NCBI GenBank assembly: GCA_030616125.1 | Contig: JAUWXZ010000005.1 | Location: 1-15,713, forward strand | From: Candidatus Aenigmatarchaeota archaeon | GTDB lineage: Archaea; Aenigmatarchaeota; Aenigmatarchaeia; CG10238-14; SCSR01 | Length of the DNA: 15,713 bases | Direction of reading: 5' to 3' | Part shown: positions 1 through 7,381 of the stretch, in pieces | Layout of the letters: each line of letters opens with the position of its first letter | Numbering within the stretch: position 1 is the stretch's first letter | Translations under genes and position numbers: made by a program | Notes under the pieces: model-generated | What the model was told of the DNA's origin: nothing | Database searches by the model: none | The model's input: only the letters and a program-made list of their open reading frames with translations

Positions 1-58
1 GTTTTTTACTAAATGGGTATAACACATTTTTAAATACATGTTGGAATATAGAAAAGGG

Positions 59-67
59 TTTTATACT
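59..67 (+). promoter_or_regulatory. TATA-like box before the mini zinc-ribbon gene
   Basis: TTTATACTT lies about 30 bases before the ATG at 96. That is the spacing expected for an archaeal TATA box driving a leaderless or nearly leaderless transcript. No Shine-Dalgarno motif precedes the start. A second AT-rich candidate (TTTTTAAATA, from about 27) lies further upstream. Seen by eye only. Confidence 0.4.
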
Positions 68-95
68 TAACCATGTTCATTTTAAACAGATAAAA

Positions 96-212
96 ATGAA
101 ATGTCCAGAGTGCAGAAGTAAAAAAGTTGTATTGCAAAGGAGTGAACTAGTTTGTGAAAAATGCGGTCTAGTAATATCAGAAGTTTTTTATTCAGGGAGT
201 AAAGTAGTCTAG
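96..212 (+). CDS. Stand-alone TFIIB-type zinc-ribbon protein (38 aa)
   Basis: This short open frame encodes 38 residues. It has CPEC at residues 3-6 and CEKCG at 20-24, giving a CX2C-X13-CX2C zinc knuckle pair followed by LVISE. The pattern closely resembles the N-terminal zinc ribbon of archaeal transcription factor B (TFB/TFIIB), the part that contacts RNA polymerase, but the B-reader and cyclin folds are absent and a TAG stop follows residue 38. The ATG is the first in frame; an ATG at 73 in another frame stops after six codons. A TATA-like box sits about 30 bases upstream. It could be a free-standing zinc-ribbon regulator, a remnant of a tfb gene, or an unrelated rubredoxin-like knuckle. 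The zinc site is clear; the function is unknown. Confidence 0.6.
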   Translation: MKCPECRSKKVVLQRSELVCEKCGLVISEVFYSGSKVV

Positions 213-348
213 TGATGGTTCAAATTTAATACTTTTTGTTTATCCATAATTACCTTCTAAACCTTTTTCTTAAAAATTTAAGTTTATGTAAAAAATTAAC
301 TTCAAAATTTTAAGTTATTCAATTGATTGAATTAAAAACATTCTAAGT
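213..348. other. AT-rich gap after hisS and the zinc-ribbon gene
   Basis: No coding frame is visible. Both flanking genes end here, so it probably holds terminators. On the minus strand, downstream of the hisS stop, there are T-rich runs. A 7-bp inverted repeat with a 2-base centre (ATTCAAT-TG-ATTGAAT) lies at 317-332, about 17 bases beyond the hisS stop. It is too AT-rich to call a hairpin terminator with confidence. Confidence 0.3.
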
Positions 349-1638
349 TCATTTGAGCAGTTTGATTATTTTGTCAAGTTTGATTTTTTTCTCAGTTTTT
401 TTCTTCATGTCTTTAAGTTTAAATTTTTTCTCTTTCAATTCCTTTTCTCCAACTATAAGTGTGTAAGGAACTCCCAAACCATCTGCAAATTCCAATTGCT
501 TGGTCAGATTCCTATTCATTAGGCCCGTTTGACAAAAAATACCTTCTTTTCTTAGTTTTTGAGCAATTTTTATTGTTTCACTTTTAACTTTTTCATCGAC
601 ATTTGCAACAAAAACTTTTATTTTTGTTTTTGGTAGGTCGAAAAGCTTATCAGTTTTTGTTATTTCAATGATTCTTTCCATTCCCAAGCTTATACCGGTA
701 GCAGGTGTTGGTCTTCCCCCCAATAATTCAATCAGGTTATTGTACCTTCCTCCTCCTGCAACAGAACCAATTTCCTTTTTTGTTTTTACGATAATTTCAA
801 AAATTGGACCAGTATAATAATCCAAACCCCTTGCTAAACTGAAATCCAAAACCATATTGGAAATTCTAAAAAGTTTACCCCCTTCAAAAATTTTTTCTAG
901 CTCTGTTAAACCTTCTTCACCTATTTTGATTCCATTAAGTAATTTTTTGCATCGATTCAAAATTTTTTTATAATTTCCTTTCACCGTAATTATTTCCATT
1001 AAACTCTTAATTTTATTTTCTTCTAGGTCAATTCTTTGCAATTCTTCTTTTACACCATTTTTACCGATTCTTTCAAGTTTGTCTATTACTCTAAAAATAT
1101 CTAAATTCTTTTCCTTTTCAACTTTAATTAGTTCCAGGATTCCATCTAAAACTTTTCTGTCGTTAATTCTTATTTCAAAATCCTTGAACCCTAAAGCCTT
1201 TAAACAATCCACTGCACATGCTACACATTCAACATCAGCTACCATGTTACTTGAGCCAATTATATCAATGTCCGCCTGCAAAAATTCTCTTTTTCTCGCT
1301 CTTGTTACCTCTTCATAACGCCAAACTTTTGATATTTGATATGTTTTAAGTGGTTTAGGTAATTGGGGATTATTAGCGACTATTCTTGCTAATGGTACAG
1401 TCAAATCAAATTTCAGTCCAAGCCTTCTTCCTGCTTTATCCTCAAACTTATAGATTTGTTCTCTAACATCTTTTCCACACTTTGCTTCCAAAGCCTTCAA
1501 ATCTTCAAAAACAGGAGTTTCCAAAGGTTCGAAACCATAAGCTTCAAAGACATTTTTTGTAGTTTCGATTACATACTGCCTTCTAATCATTTCTTTGGAT
1601 AAAAAGTCATTTGTGCCTTTTGGTGGTTGGAATTTCAT
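349..1638 (-). CDS. hisS: Histidyl-tRNA synthetase
   Basis: Class II synthetase that charges tRNA-His with histidine in the cytoplasm. At 429 residues it has the usual HisRS length. Class II motif 2 is at about 103-129 (VWRYE, then REFLQADIDIIG). The HisRS-specific histidine-A motif LARGLDYYTG is at 268-277, GGGRYNNL at 295-302, and motif 3 (GISLGMERI) at 315-323. The C-terminal part, from about residue 338, is the alpha/beta anticodon-binding domain (KVFVANVD, GVPYTLIVGEKE). The ATG is the natural start because the N-terminus (FQPPKGTNDF) matches the family opening KGTxD. A minus-strand TATA-like element lies 21-29 bases upstream (1659-1667), suggesting a leaderless transcript. The gene stands alone with no co-directional neighbour. 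Confidence 0.97.
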   Translation of the reverse strand: MKFQPPKGTNDFLSKEMIRRQYVIETTKNVFEAYGFEPLETPVFEDLKALEAKCGKDVREQIYKFEDKAGRRLGLKFDLTVPLARIVANNPQLPKPLKTYQISKVWRYEEVTRARKREFLQADIDIIGSSNMVADVECVACAVDCLKALGFKDFEIRINDRKVLDGILELIKVEKEKNLDIFRVIDKLERIGKNGVKEELQRIDLEENKIKSLMEIITVKGNYKKILNRCKKLLNGIKIGEEGLTELEKIFEGGKLFRISNMVLDFSLARGLDYYTGPIFEIIVKTKKEIGSVAGGGRYNNLIELLGGRPTPATGISLGMERIIEITKTDKLFDLPKTKIKVFVANVDEKVKSETIKIAQKLRKEGIFCQTGLMNRNLTKQLEFADGLGVPYTLIVGEKELKEKKFKLKDMKKKTEKKIKLDKIIKLLK

Positions 1639-1658
1639 ATTAGATATTTTCCTTTTAG

Positions 1659-1667
1659 TATTTTAAG
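1659..1667 (-). promoter_or_regulatory. TATA-like box of hisS
   Basis: On the minus strand the sequence reads CTTAAAATA, centred about 25 bases before the hisS ATG. This fits an archaeal core promoter for a leaderless mRNA. No strong ribosome-binding site lies between it and the start codon. Confidence 0.4.
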
Positions 1668-1775
1668 AATGTAGTAGTTAAAATGAATCTAGTCTTTTTT
1701 GTGTTGAAAATTTTCTTTATTATCTTTTGGAAAAAGAACTGATGAATTAAATTAACCCATAGCAAATAATTAAAT

Positions 1776-2180
1776 ATGCTTCCATGGTGGCATCTAGCAA
1801 TAAGTTTGTTAGTTTCTTATATTTTAGTTGCCTCTCTTTCGTTAGACATGGAAACTGGAATAAAGTGGATTATAGCCGGTTGTGTGTTTGGAACTTTTAT
1901 TGACCTTGATCATTTGCCTTATGCTTTCTTTGTCTTTAAAAGAAAGGCGTTTAAGGTTATCAAAAAAGGCATAATTCATCCAAAAGGTCTAATTAAAGAG
2001 TTTGAGGGAAAGGGGAGTCTAGATTTTCATGCGTGGAGGAGAATGATTCTCCACGCTATAACCATGTCTTTGGTATATACGATAAGTTTATATATTTTTC
2101 CAAATTACTCTTTAGTGATAGGAGTGGTATTTTTAGTCCACTTAATTTGTGACATAAACCCAAGGTGGTTAAAATATTAA
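1776..2180 (+). CDS. Membrane-bound metal-dependent hydrolase-like protein (DUF457/YdjM-like)
   Basis: A 134-residue polytopic membrane protein. About four hydrophobic segments are visible, at roughly 6-24, 30-47, 90-108 and 110-126. Histidines and aspartates recur near segment ends: H6, D43, D45 and H46 (FIDLDHLPY), H85 and H93 (HAWRRMILHA), H122 and D126 (HLICD). This arrangement is what is seen in the DUF457/YdjM family of predicted inner-membrane metal-dependent hydrolases, whose substrate is unknown. It is shorter than many members. The ATG at 1776 begins directly with the conserved N-terminal helix (LPWWHLAIS). The gene overlaps the following small membrane protein by 16 bases, so the two are probably co-transcribed. 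The family call rests on the motif pattern; enzymatic activity is not established. Confidence 0.65.
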   Translation: MLPWWHLAISLLVSYILVASLSLDMETGIKWIIAGCVFGTFIDLDHLPYAFFVFKRKAFKVIKKGIIHPKGLIKEFEGKGSLDFHAWRRMILHAITMSLVYTISLYIFPNYSLVIGVVFLVHLICDINPRWLKY

Positions 2181-2413
2181 GAAAAATTTGGAAAATACAC
2201 AAAAAAAGTATTGTTAGCTCTTTAATTGTTGTTTTAGCAATTTCTAGTTTGATTTACATGTCGACAATTCAAGGAAAATTTGTCTGGGTTACTCCTACAC
2301 AAACTCAAACTGGTTATACAGTGCTAATACCTGCATTTTCAACTCTCGCAATTTTCTTTTCATTCATAGTTTTGATATTGTTGTTTGTTTTCTTCTTTTG
2401 GAAGTCACGTTAG
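2165..2413 (+). CDS. Small two-helix membrane protein, function unknown
   Basis: An 82-residue frame that begins with GTG inside the 3' end of the preceding gene, overlapping it by 16 bases in another frame. Such overlap usually means translational coupling. A basic N-terminus (RKIWKIHKK) precedes a hydrophobic segment at about 15-32. A polar stretch rich in Thr and Gln (TPTQTQTG) follows at 43-50, then a second strongly hydrophobic segment at about 57-79 and a short basic tail. This predicts a hairpin with both ends in the cytoplasm and a short external loop. I do not recognise a family. GTG is the only reasonable upstream start; the next is the internal ATG at residue 32, which would lose the first helix. 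Confidence 0.55.
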   Translation: MVKILRKIWKIHKKSIVSSLIVVLAISSLIYMSTIQGKFVWVTPTQTQTGYTVLIPAFSTLAIFFSFIVLILLFVFFFWKSR

Positions 2414-2454
2414 TTTTTTAAATCTAAAAATCTTCAAATTTTGTAGGCGTTAGT

Positions 2455-3078
2455 ATGGATACGATAATTGTTCAAGGCACTAAGTCAAATGACAATGGAA
2501 GTGTTACGAAAATAGGAAAAAGTAGAGTGGATACTGCTTTAGATTTATACTTGAACAAAAGAGCAAAAAGAATTGTTTTTAGCGGAGGTTATACTAATCC
2601 TAATGCCAAATTTTCTGAAGCAGAGAATATGCGAAAATATGCGCTTGAATGTGGCGTTTCTGATAATGATATAATTTTAGAGGAGAGAGCTAGAGAAACC
2701 ATAGGAAATGCACACTTTACTAAAATAAATTTTTTAGAATCAAACAAATGGTATAAAAACATTGCTGTCAGTTCTAAATGGCATTTACCAAGGCTCAATT
2801 TTATTTTTGATAGGGTATTAGGAGATGACTATTTTACTCAGTATGTCGGGTCAGATGATAAATTAACTTTTCAGGAACTTAAAAAAGTTAAACGCGCAGA
2901 AAATTTGTGGTATATGTTGGATAGATTACTCCTATTGGGTATTTCTCCAGGAAACGATGAAATTATAAGCAAGAGGCTGTCAGTTTTTTATTCCCTTCTT
3001 AATATAACAGAAAAACCTATTTCTTTATTTTCGATTTTACATAATCAACAGCATAAGGCACAAGCGGAGCCAGTGTAA
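2455..3078 (+). CDS. DUF218 (YdcF/SanA/ElyC-like) domain protein
   Basis: A 207-residue protein with the DUF218 signature in order: IIVQG at 4-8 as the first strand, SR at 23-24 before a helix, SGG at 43-45, SEAENM at 54-59, CGV at 66-68, an acidic E78 followed by T82 and N85, and the SSKWHLPR segment at 106-113 (the family's TS..H..R motif). DUF218 proteins are Rossmann-like. In bacteria some act in envelope maintenance, but their reactions are mostly unknown. There is no obvious signal peptide or membrane helix, so this copy is probably cytoplasmic, unlike SanA or ElyC. A TATA-like box (TTTTTTAAAT) lies near 2414-2423. Its 3' end overlaps the convergent membrane gene by 62 bases. Confidence 0.8.
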   Translation: MDTIIVQGTKSNDNGSVTKIGKSRVDTALDLYLNKRAKRIVFSGGYTNPNAKFSEAENMRKYALECGVSDNDIILEERARETIGNAHFTKINFLESNKWYKNIAVSSKWHLPRLNFIFDRVLGDDYFTQYVGSDDKLTFQELKKVKRAENLWYMLDRLLLLGISPGNDEIISKRLSVFYSLLNITEKPISLFSILHNQQHKAQAEPV

Positions 3079-3604
3079 CGGCTATCAATAAATTAAATGG
3101 ATACCATTCAGGAGGCTCAAAAGGATTTCCTCCCGAAGGCCAGTTATACTTAAGTATGTCACACGCAAAATGACCCAAATATTGAATTCCTGTCCAAATT
3201 CCAGTAGCTGTTAAAGAACCCACAACTCTACTGACATATTTTCCATATCCATACCTATTGGCAATTCTTTCTCCTCCTAAAGCAGCACCAACGCCACCAG
3301 GAAATACAGGATTAACTACAAATTTTTCTAATAGATTAAAAGGAATGAATTTGCTGGGTGATTTATTAAAAGGAAATATCTGTATTTCTTCAATTCCTGT
3401 AATATAACGATACGCAGCCGGTAAACCATAAACTGCAACACCAAAAAAGCACCACGATAGCACCCCTTTATGTTTTAACAACCTATTTTTTACTTCTTTC
3501 ATACATTCTAAACACTTACTTTTTATTCTGTGCTTATCCTTATGAGTTGAAATTAAGTCAATTCTATACAGGTTATTTGTGAGTTTTTTATTTTTAAATA
3601 CCAT
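3017..3604 (-). CDS. Uncharacterised multi-span membrane protein
   Basis: A 195-residue protein without a family I recognise. A basic N-terminal region of about 45 residues contains a CLEC pair (31-34), followed by hydrophobic segments at about 47-64, 98-112, 126-148 and 170-188. Between them are an aromatic and proline-rich loop (WPSGGNPFEPPEWYPF, about 155-170) and a Gly-rich stretch (PGGVGAALGG). The last loop with its Trp and Tyr residues suggests an interface-lying segment. The ATG at 3604 is preceded by a minus-strand TATA-like box (AAGTATTTAAG) about 25-35 bases upstream. The gene ends inside the convergent DUF218 gene. It could belong to an archaeal DUF family; no function is proposed. 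Confidence 0.7.
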   Translation of the reverse strand: MVFKNKKLTNNLYRIDLISTHKDKHRIKSKCLECMKEVKNRLLKHKGVLSWCFFGVAVYGLPAAYRYITGIEEIQIFPFNKSPSKFIPFNLLEKFVVNPVFPGGVGAALGGERIANRYGYGKYVSRVVGSLTATGIWTGIQYLGHFACDILKYNWPSGGNPFEPPEWYPFNLLIAVTLAPLVPYAVDYVKSKIKK

Positions 3605-3707
3605 AACCTACTATTGAAAGGAAAAATTCTTAAATACTTTAGTAATATTGTGTACGATTTGGAATCTAATTTTTAAATTTTTATATCGCAAATTCTAAGG
3701 TGTTTTT
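3605..3707. promoter_or_regulatory. Divergent promoter region for the membrane protein and ileS
   Basis: The 103 bases between the two start codons carry two TATA-like elements. TTCTTAAATACTT at 3627-3639 reads well in both directions and lies 23-35 bases before the minus-strand gene. TTTTTAAATT at about 3670-3679 lies before ileS. A Shine-Dalgarno motif AGGTG at 3698-3702 is five bases from the ileS ATG and complements the CACCU of archaeal 16S rRNA 3' ends. Transcription starts are not known. Confidence 0.45.
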
Positions 3708-6584
3708 ATGGTCAGAGAAACAAGCACTAAGGCTAAGGAAGATAAGATAATTGAGTTATGGAAAAAAGTAAGAATATATGACAAAGCAAAAAATCTAAGA
3801 AAAAAAGCGAAGAAATTTTATTTTTTGGATGGTCCACCTTATGCTACTGGTTCAATTCATATGGGAACAGCTTTTAACAAAATTTTGAAAGATTTTTACA
3901 TTCGTTTTTTCAGGGTGTTTGGCTTTAACATTTGGGACCAACCAGGTTACGATACCCATGGTGTGCCAATAGAAAATAAGATTGAAGAAAAGTTGAATTT
4001 TAAAACAAAACATGACATAGAAAAATTTGGAGTGGAAGCTTTCATAAACGAGTGCAGAAAATTTGCTACACAATTCATCGACCTGATGGGAAAACAATTC
4101 TCTGATCTTGGAGTATGGATGGATTGGAAACATCCTTATCTAACTCTCACAAACGATTACATAGAAGGAGCTTGGTATACTTTTAAGAAAGCATTTGAAA
4201 AAGGATTTTTATACAAGGGTATTTATCCTGTGCACGTTTGTTCGCATTGTGAAACTGCAGTAGCATATAACGAAATCATCTATGAAAATATTGAAGACAT
4301 TTCAATTTATGTAAAGTTCAAGCTTAAGGACAAAAACGAATTTCTTGTTATTTGGACAACTACGCCTTGGACTTTACCAGCAAATACAGGAGTAATGGTT
4401 AAACCTGGTGCAGATTATGCAAAAGTAAAAATTAACGATGAAACTTTGATAATCGCTGAAGAACTTTTGGAAAATCTCATGAAAGCTTTAGGGATAGAAA
4501 ATTACCAAGTACTAGAAAAAATTAAAGGAAAAAAATTGGAAGGTTTAAAGTACGATCATCCTTTAGCCGATTTGTTCCTTTTTCAACAAAAAATTAAAAA
4601 TGCACACCGTGTAGTGCTATCAGACCAATTTGTTACTTTGGAAGAAGGTACAGGCTTAGTGCATTGTGCCCCTGGCCATGGTCAAGAAGACTTTAAAGTT
4701 GGGCAAGAGGCCAATTTACCTGCAATTTCTCCCGTGAAAATGAACGGAACTTTTAATGAAGAATGCGGAAAATTTTCTGGAGTTTTTGTTAAGGATGCAG
4801 ATAAAAAAATATTAGAAATCTTGAAAGAAGGAGGATTACTTCTAAAAGAAGAAAAAATAACTCACGAATATCCTCACTGCTGGAGATGTGGAACACCTTT
4901 ATTGTTGATTTCAATCCCTCAATGGTTTTTCAAAGTTACGGCAATAAGAGAAAGGCTGATAGAAGAAAATAAAAAAATAAATTGGGTTCCAGCTTGGGCA
5001 GGACAAAGATTTCAAAATTGGTTGGAAAGTCTAGGAGACTGGCCGATCTCAAGGCAAAGATACTGGGGAATTCCTTTACCAATATGGGTCTGTGAAAAAT
5101 GTGAAAATGTAAAAGTTATTGGTTCGAGCGAAGAATTGCCAGAAAAATTAAAAGATTTGCATAAGCCATATATAGACAAAATAATTTTGAATTGTGAAAA
5201 ATGTAAAGGAAAGATGAAAAGAGTCCCAGATATTTTAGATGTTTGGTTCGATTCTGGAGTTGCACCATGGGCAAGCTTGGGTTATTCAAGGAATAAGAAA
5301 ATTTTCGAGGAACTGTGGCCTGTAAAATTCGTTCTTGAAGGTCCTGATCAAATTAGAGGTTGGTGGAATTCACTTTTGATAACTAGCATGCTAACTTTTG
5401 AAAGAAGTTCTTTTGAAAATGTTCTGTTTCATGGTTTTGTTTTGGACGCTCATGGAATAAAGATGTCCAAAAGTTTGGGTAACGTTGTGATGCCAGAAGA
5501 GGTTGTTAATAAATATGGAAGAGATATGCTGAGATTTTATTTTTCGCTTGGACCATGCTGGGATGACTATCATTTCAAATGGGAAGATGTAGAGGAGGTC
5601 GTAAAATTTTTTGTTGTTGTTAGAAATGTTTTTAAATTCATAAAAACTTATGTTCCAGAAATTGGGAAACCTAAAAATTTTAAAAAGGAAGACTTATGGT
5701 TACTATCAAAGCTTAATTCCCTAATTTCAAGTTGCACAAAACATTTCAATTCATTTAATGCACACAAAGCTGCAAAAGAAATTCTCGATTTCACTCTCAA
5801 AGACTTTTCTCGCTGGTATGTGAAGATAATTCGTGACAGAGTTTGGCCTACTTATGAAGGAAAAGATAAAGAAGCTGCATTCTTTACACTTTTTACAACG
5901 ACTGAAAATTTAATTAAACTTTTAGCTCCATTCTGTCCCTTTTTGGCAGAGGAAATTTATCAAGAAGTTGTTCTTCCGTTGAGAAAGGGGCCTGAATCAA
6001 TCCATTTATGTGATTGGCCAAAACCAAACAAAAAATTGATAGACAAAAAACTTGAAGAAGAAATGGCATTAGTAAAGCAAATAGTAGAAGCTTGTAGTGC
6101 AGCAAGACAGAAAGTAAACTTGAAATTGAGATGGCCTGTTAGAGAAGTCATAGTTGTTTCAAAAGATGAAAAAGTTAATTCAGCAAAAAATCTTGAAGAA
6201 ATCTTACTTTTCATGTGTAATACGAAATCAGTAAAAATATTTAAAGAAAAACCAGAAGGAGAATTTTCTGAAACAGGTTTTGATTTTGGCTCTGTTTTTG
6301 TTTACAAAAAACTAGATGAAAAACTTTTGAAAGAAGCATTGATTCGTGAATTGATAAGAAAGATTCAAGAATTAAGGAAAAAGTTTAGTTTCGTGGTAAA
6401 AGAGAAAATTCTTCTAACTTTAAATTCTGATGAAAAAACAAACAAAGTTCTGGAAAAAAATTCTGAAAAGCTTGAGAAAGAAGTTGGAGCAGAAAAAGTT
6501 TTTGTTGGCAAACTCGAAGGAAAATTTGAAGGAAGATTAGACTTCGAAAAGAGAACCGTTGAAATAAAATTCGCCAGAACCTAA
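3708..6584 (+). CDS. ileS: Isoleucyl-tRNA synthetase
   Basis: Class Ia synthetase that charges tRNA-Ile and hydrolyses misacylated Val-tRNA-Ile. The HIGH-like motif is HMGT at 51-54 (after PPYATGSI) and KMSKS is at 585-589. The CP1 editing domain is marked by WTTTPWTLPAN from residue 216. Four CX2C pairs at 178/181, 391/394, 462/465 and 496/499 are zinc-site candidates within the CP insertions, and DVWFDSG follows the last pair. The remainder is the helical anticodon-binding domain and a small C-terminal domain ending in a beta-rich segment. At 958 residues it is somewhat short for an archaeal IleRS but has every expected block. The ATG at 3708 has an AGGTG Shine-Dalgarno motif five bases upstream. 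The 3' end overlaps a convergent gene by 48 bases. Confidence 0.97.
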   Translation: MVRETSTKAKEDKIIELWKKVRIYDKAKNLRKKAKKFYFLDGPPYATGSIHMGTAFNKILKDFYIRFFRVFGFNIWDQPGYDTHGVPIENKIEEKLNFKTKHDIEKFGVEAFINECRKFATQFIDLMGKQFSDLGVWMDWKHPYLTLTNDYIEGAWYTFKKAFEKGFLYKGIYPVHVCSHCETAVAYNEIIYENIEDISIYVKFKLKDKNEFLVIWTTTPWTLPANTGVMVKPGADYAKVKINDETLIIAEELLENLMKALGIENYQVLEKIKGKKLEGLKYDHPLADLFLFQQKIKNAHRVVLSDQFVTLEEGTGLVHCAPGHGQEDFKVGQEANLPAISPVKMNGTFNEECGKFSGVFVKDADKKILEILKEGGLLLKEEKITHEYPHCWRCGTPLLLISIPQWFFKVTAIRERLIEENKKINWVPAWAGQRFQNWLESLGDWPISRQRYWGIPLPIWVCEKCENVKVIGSSEELPEKLKDLHKPYIDKIILNCEKCKGKMKRVPDILDVWFDSGVAPWASLGYSRNKKIFEELWPVKFVLEGPDQIRGWWNSLLITSMLTFERSSFENVLFHGFVLDAHGIKMSKSLGNVVMPEEVVNKYGRDMLRFYFSLGPCWDDYHFKWEDVEEVVKFFVVVRNVFKFIKTYVPEIGKPKNFKKEDLWLLSKLNSLISSCTKHFNSFNAHKAAKEILDFTLKDFSRWYVKIIRDRVWPTYEGKDKEAAFFTLFTTTENLIKLLAPFCPFLAEEIYQEVVLPLRKGPESIHLCDWPKPNKKLIDKKLEEEMALVKQIVEACSAARQKVNLKLRWPVREVIVVSKDEKVNSAKNLEEILLFMCNTKSVKIFKEKPEGEFSETGFDFGSVFVYKKLDEKLLKEALIRELIRKIQELRKKFSFVVKEKILLTLNSDEKTNKVLEKNSEKLEKEVGAEKVFVGKLEGKFEGRLDFEKRTVEIKFART

Positions 6585-7235
6585 TTCTTCATAAACAGAG
6601 TTATTATTTTTTTCTATAAAACTCGATTGATTTGCATGAATTATTGCCAAAACATCTTGAGGCAAAACAGCTAACAAATTCATGCTTCTATAGAGAGGAC
6701 TTGTATGAACGTCTTGACCGCCAGTTTGAATTTTCTGTTCCAAAACTCCACATTCCTGATGGAGTTCTTCTGAAAGGTTGATAAGTTCATTTTCTTCATT
6801 TTCATTGGTGAGAGAAAATTTCGGGTTAGTTTTTTGGATATTATCTTTAATTTTTTGTATATCAGCTTTGTTTTCGAAGTCTAATTTTGAAAATCTTATC
6901 TTCTTTGCAACGCTTTTTATCTTACCTTTAACTTCATAGAGTCTGTTTTTAAACTTTTTAGGAATATAATCATTTATTGCATCTTCAAAAGAGCTCTTTT
7001 CTAAAGTCATCTTCCTTGTTAGCGACTCTTGTTCAATTTCTTTGATGCGATTACTTATTAACAATCCTTTAATATAGTTATACTTCTCATAAAGCGTTTC
7101 ATAAATTTCCTTCAACATTTTACGTCTATATATACTTTCCAAAATCCTTCGTTTTTTCATTTTAAGTTTCATTCTGAGGTATTCTTTCATTAAGTTCTTT
7201 TTAAGAAGAACTAAGTTTAAATAATTAGCCCTCAT
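6537..7235 (-). CDS. Charged helical protein, function unknown
   Basis: A frame of 232 codons from the ATG at 7235. The N-terminal half is very rich in Lys, Arg, Glu and Leu and looks like long amphipathic helices or a coiled coil (about 15-120). The second half is acidic, with Asn- and Glu-rich stretches (NENEENELINLSEEL), and ends in a less charged tail. No membrane segment, cysteine motif or known domain is visible. A likely alternative start is the ATG at 7190 (residue 16): a TATA-like ATTTAAAC lies about 28 bases before it, inside the longer frame, which would give a leaderless 217-residue product. The last 48 bases lie within the end of ileS on the other strand. Its length and biased composition support a real gene. 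Confidence 0.55.
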   Translation of the reverse strand: MRANYLNLVLLKKNLMKEYLRMKLKMKKRRILESIYRRKMLKEIYETLYEKYNYIKGLLISNRIKEIEQESLTRKMTLEKSSFEDAINDYIPKKFKNRLYEVKGKIKSVAKKIRFSKLDFENKADIQKIKDNIQKTNPKFSLTNENEENELINLSEELHQECGVLEQKIQTGGQDVHTSPLYRSMNLLAVLPQDVLAIIHANQSSFIEKNNNSVYEELGSGEFYFNGSLFEV

Positions 7236-7249
7236 TTTTTAAAGGAAAA

Positions 7250-7359
7250 GTTATCAAATATGTACTAAAAATTAACTCTGCAGAATTTGGAGAAATTACG
7301 ATAACGGAAAGACTTATAGCTTTGATGCATACGTTCGCTACGATGAGGAAGTAAAATGA
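7250..7359 (+). pseudogene. Frameshifted remnant resembling an Mth938-like (NDUFAF3-type) domain
   Basis: One frame reads VIKYVLKINSAEFGEITI (7250-7303). After a shift at 7303 where one base appears missing, the next frame reads NGKTYSFDAYVRYDEEVK and stops at 7357-7359. Joined, these give a core of the form FGEITI-NGKTY-xxDxYVR-D-EV, typical of the small Mth938-like fold found in archaeal proteins and NDUFAF3. There is no ATG, GTG or TTG before the first segment within its open frame (a TAG lies at 7226), and the C-terminal half of the usual domain is absent. So it looks like a decayed, truncated gene. The family identification is from memory of the consensus and needs a profile search. Confidence 0.45.
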
Positions 7360-7381
7360 TGATTTAAAATCTTAATATTTT

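Noticed and set aside
317..332. The ATTCAAT/ATTGAAT inverted repeat as a hisS terminator hairpin.
   Set aside because: The arms are nearly all A/T with a 2-base centre, too tight and weak for a stable hairpin. Archaeal termination usually relies on T-runs, which are also present.
1079..1318. Opposite-strand frames inside hisS, ileS, alaS and leuS of 60-111 codons.
   Set aside because: They mirror well-recognised synthetase genes, have low-complexity Ser/Phe/Leu-rich composition and show no motifs or start signals.
1683..1742. A 19-codon ATG frame coding a hydrophobic peptide ending in KKN, between hisS and the DUF457-like gene.
   Set aside because: Random AT-rich DNA readily gives short Phe/Ile-rich frames. 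No Shine-Dalgarno motif or convincing promoter separates it from the hisS promoter.
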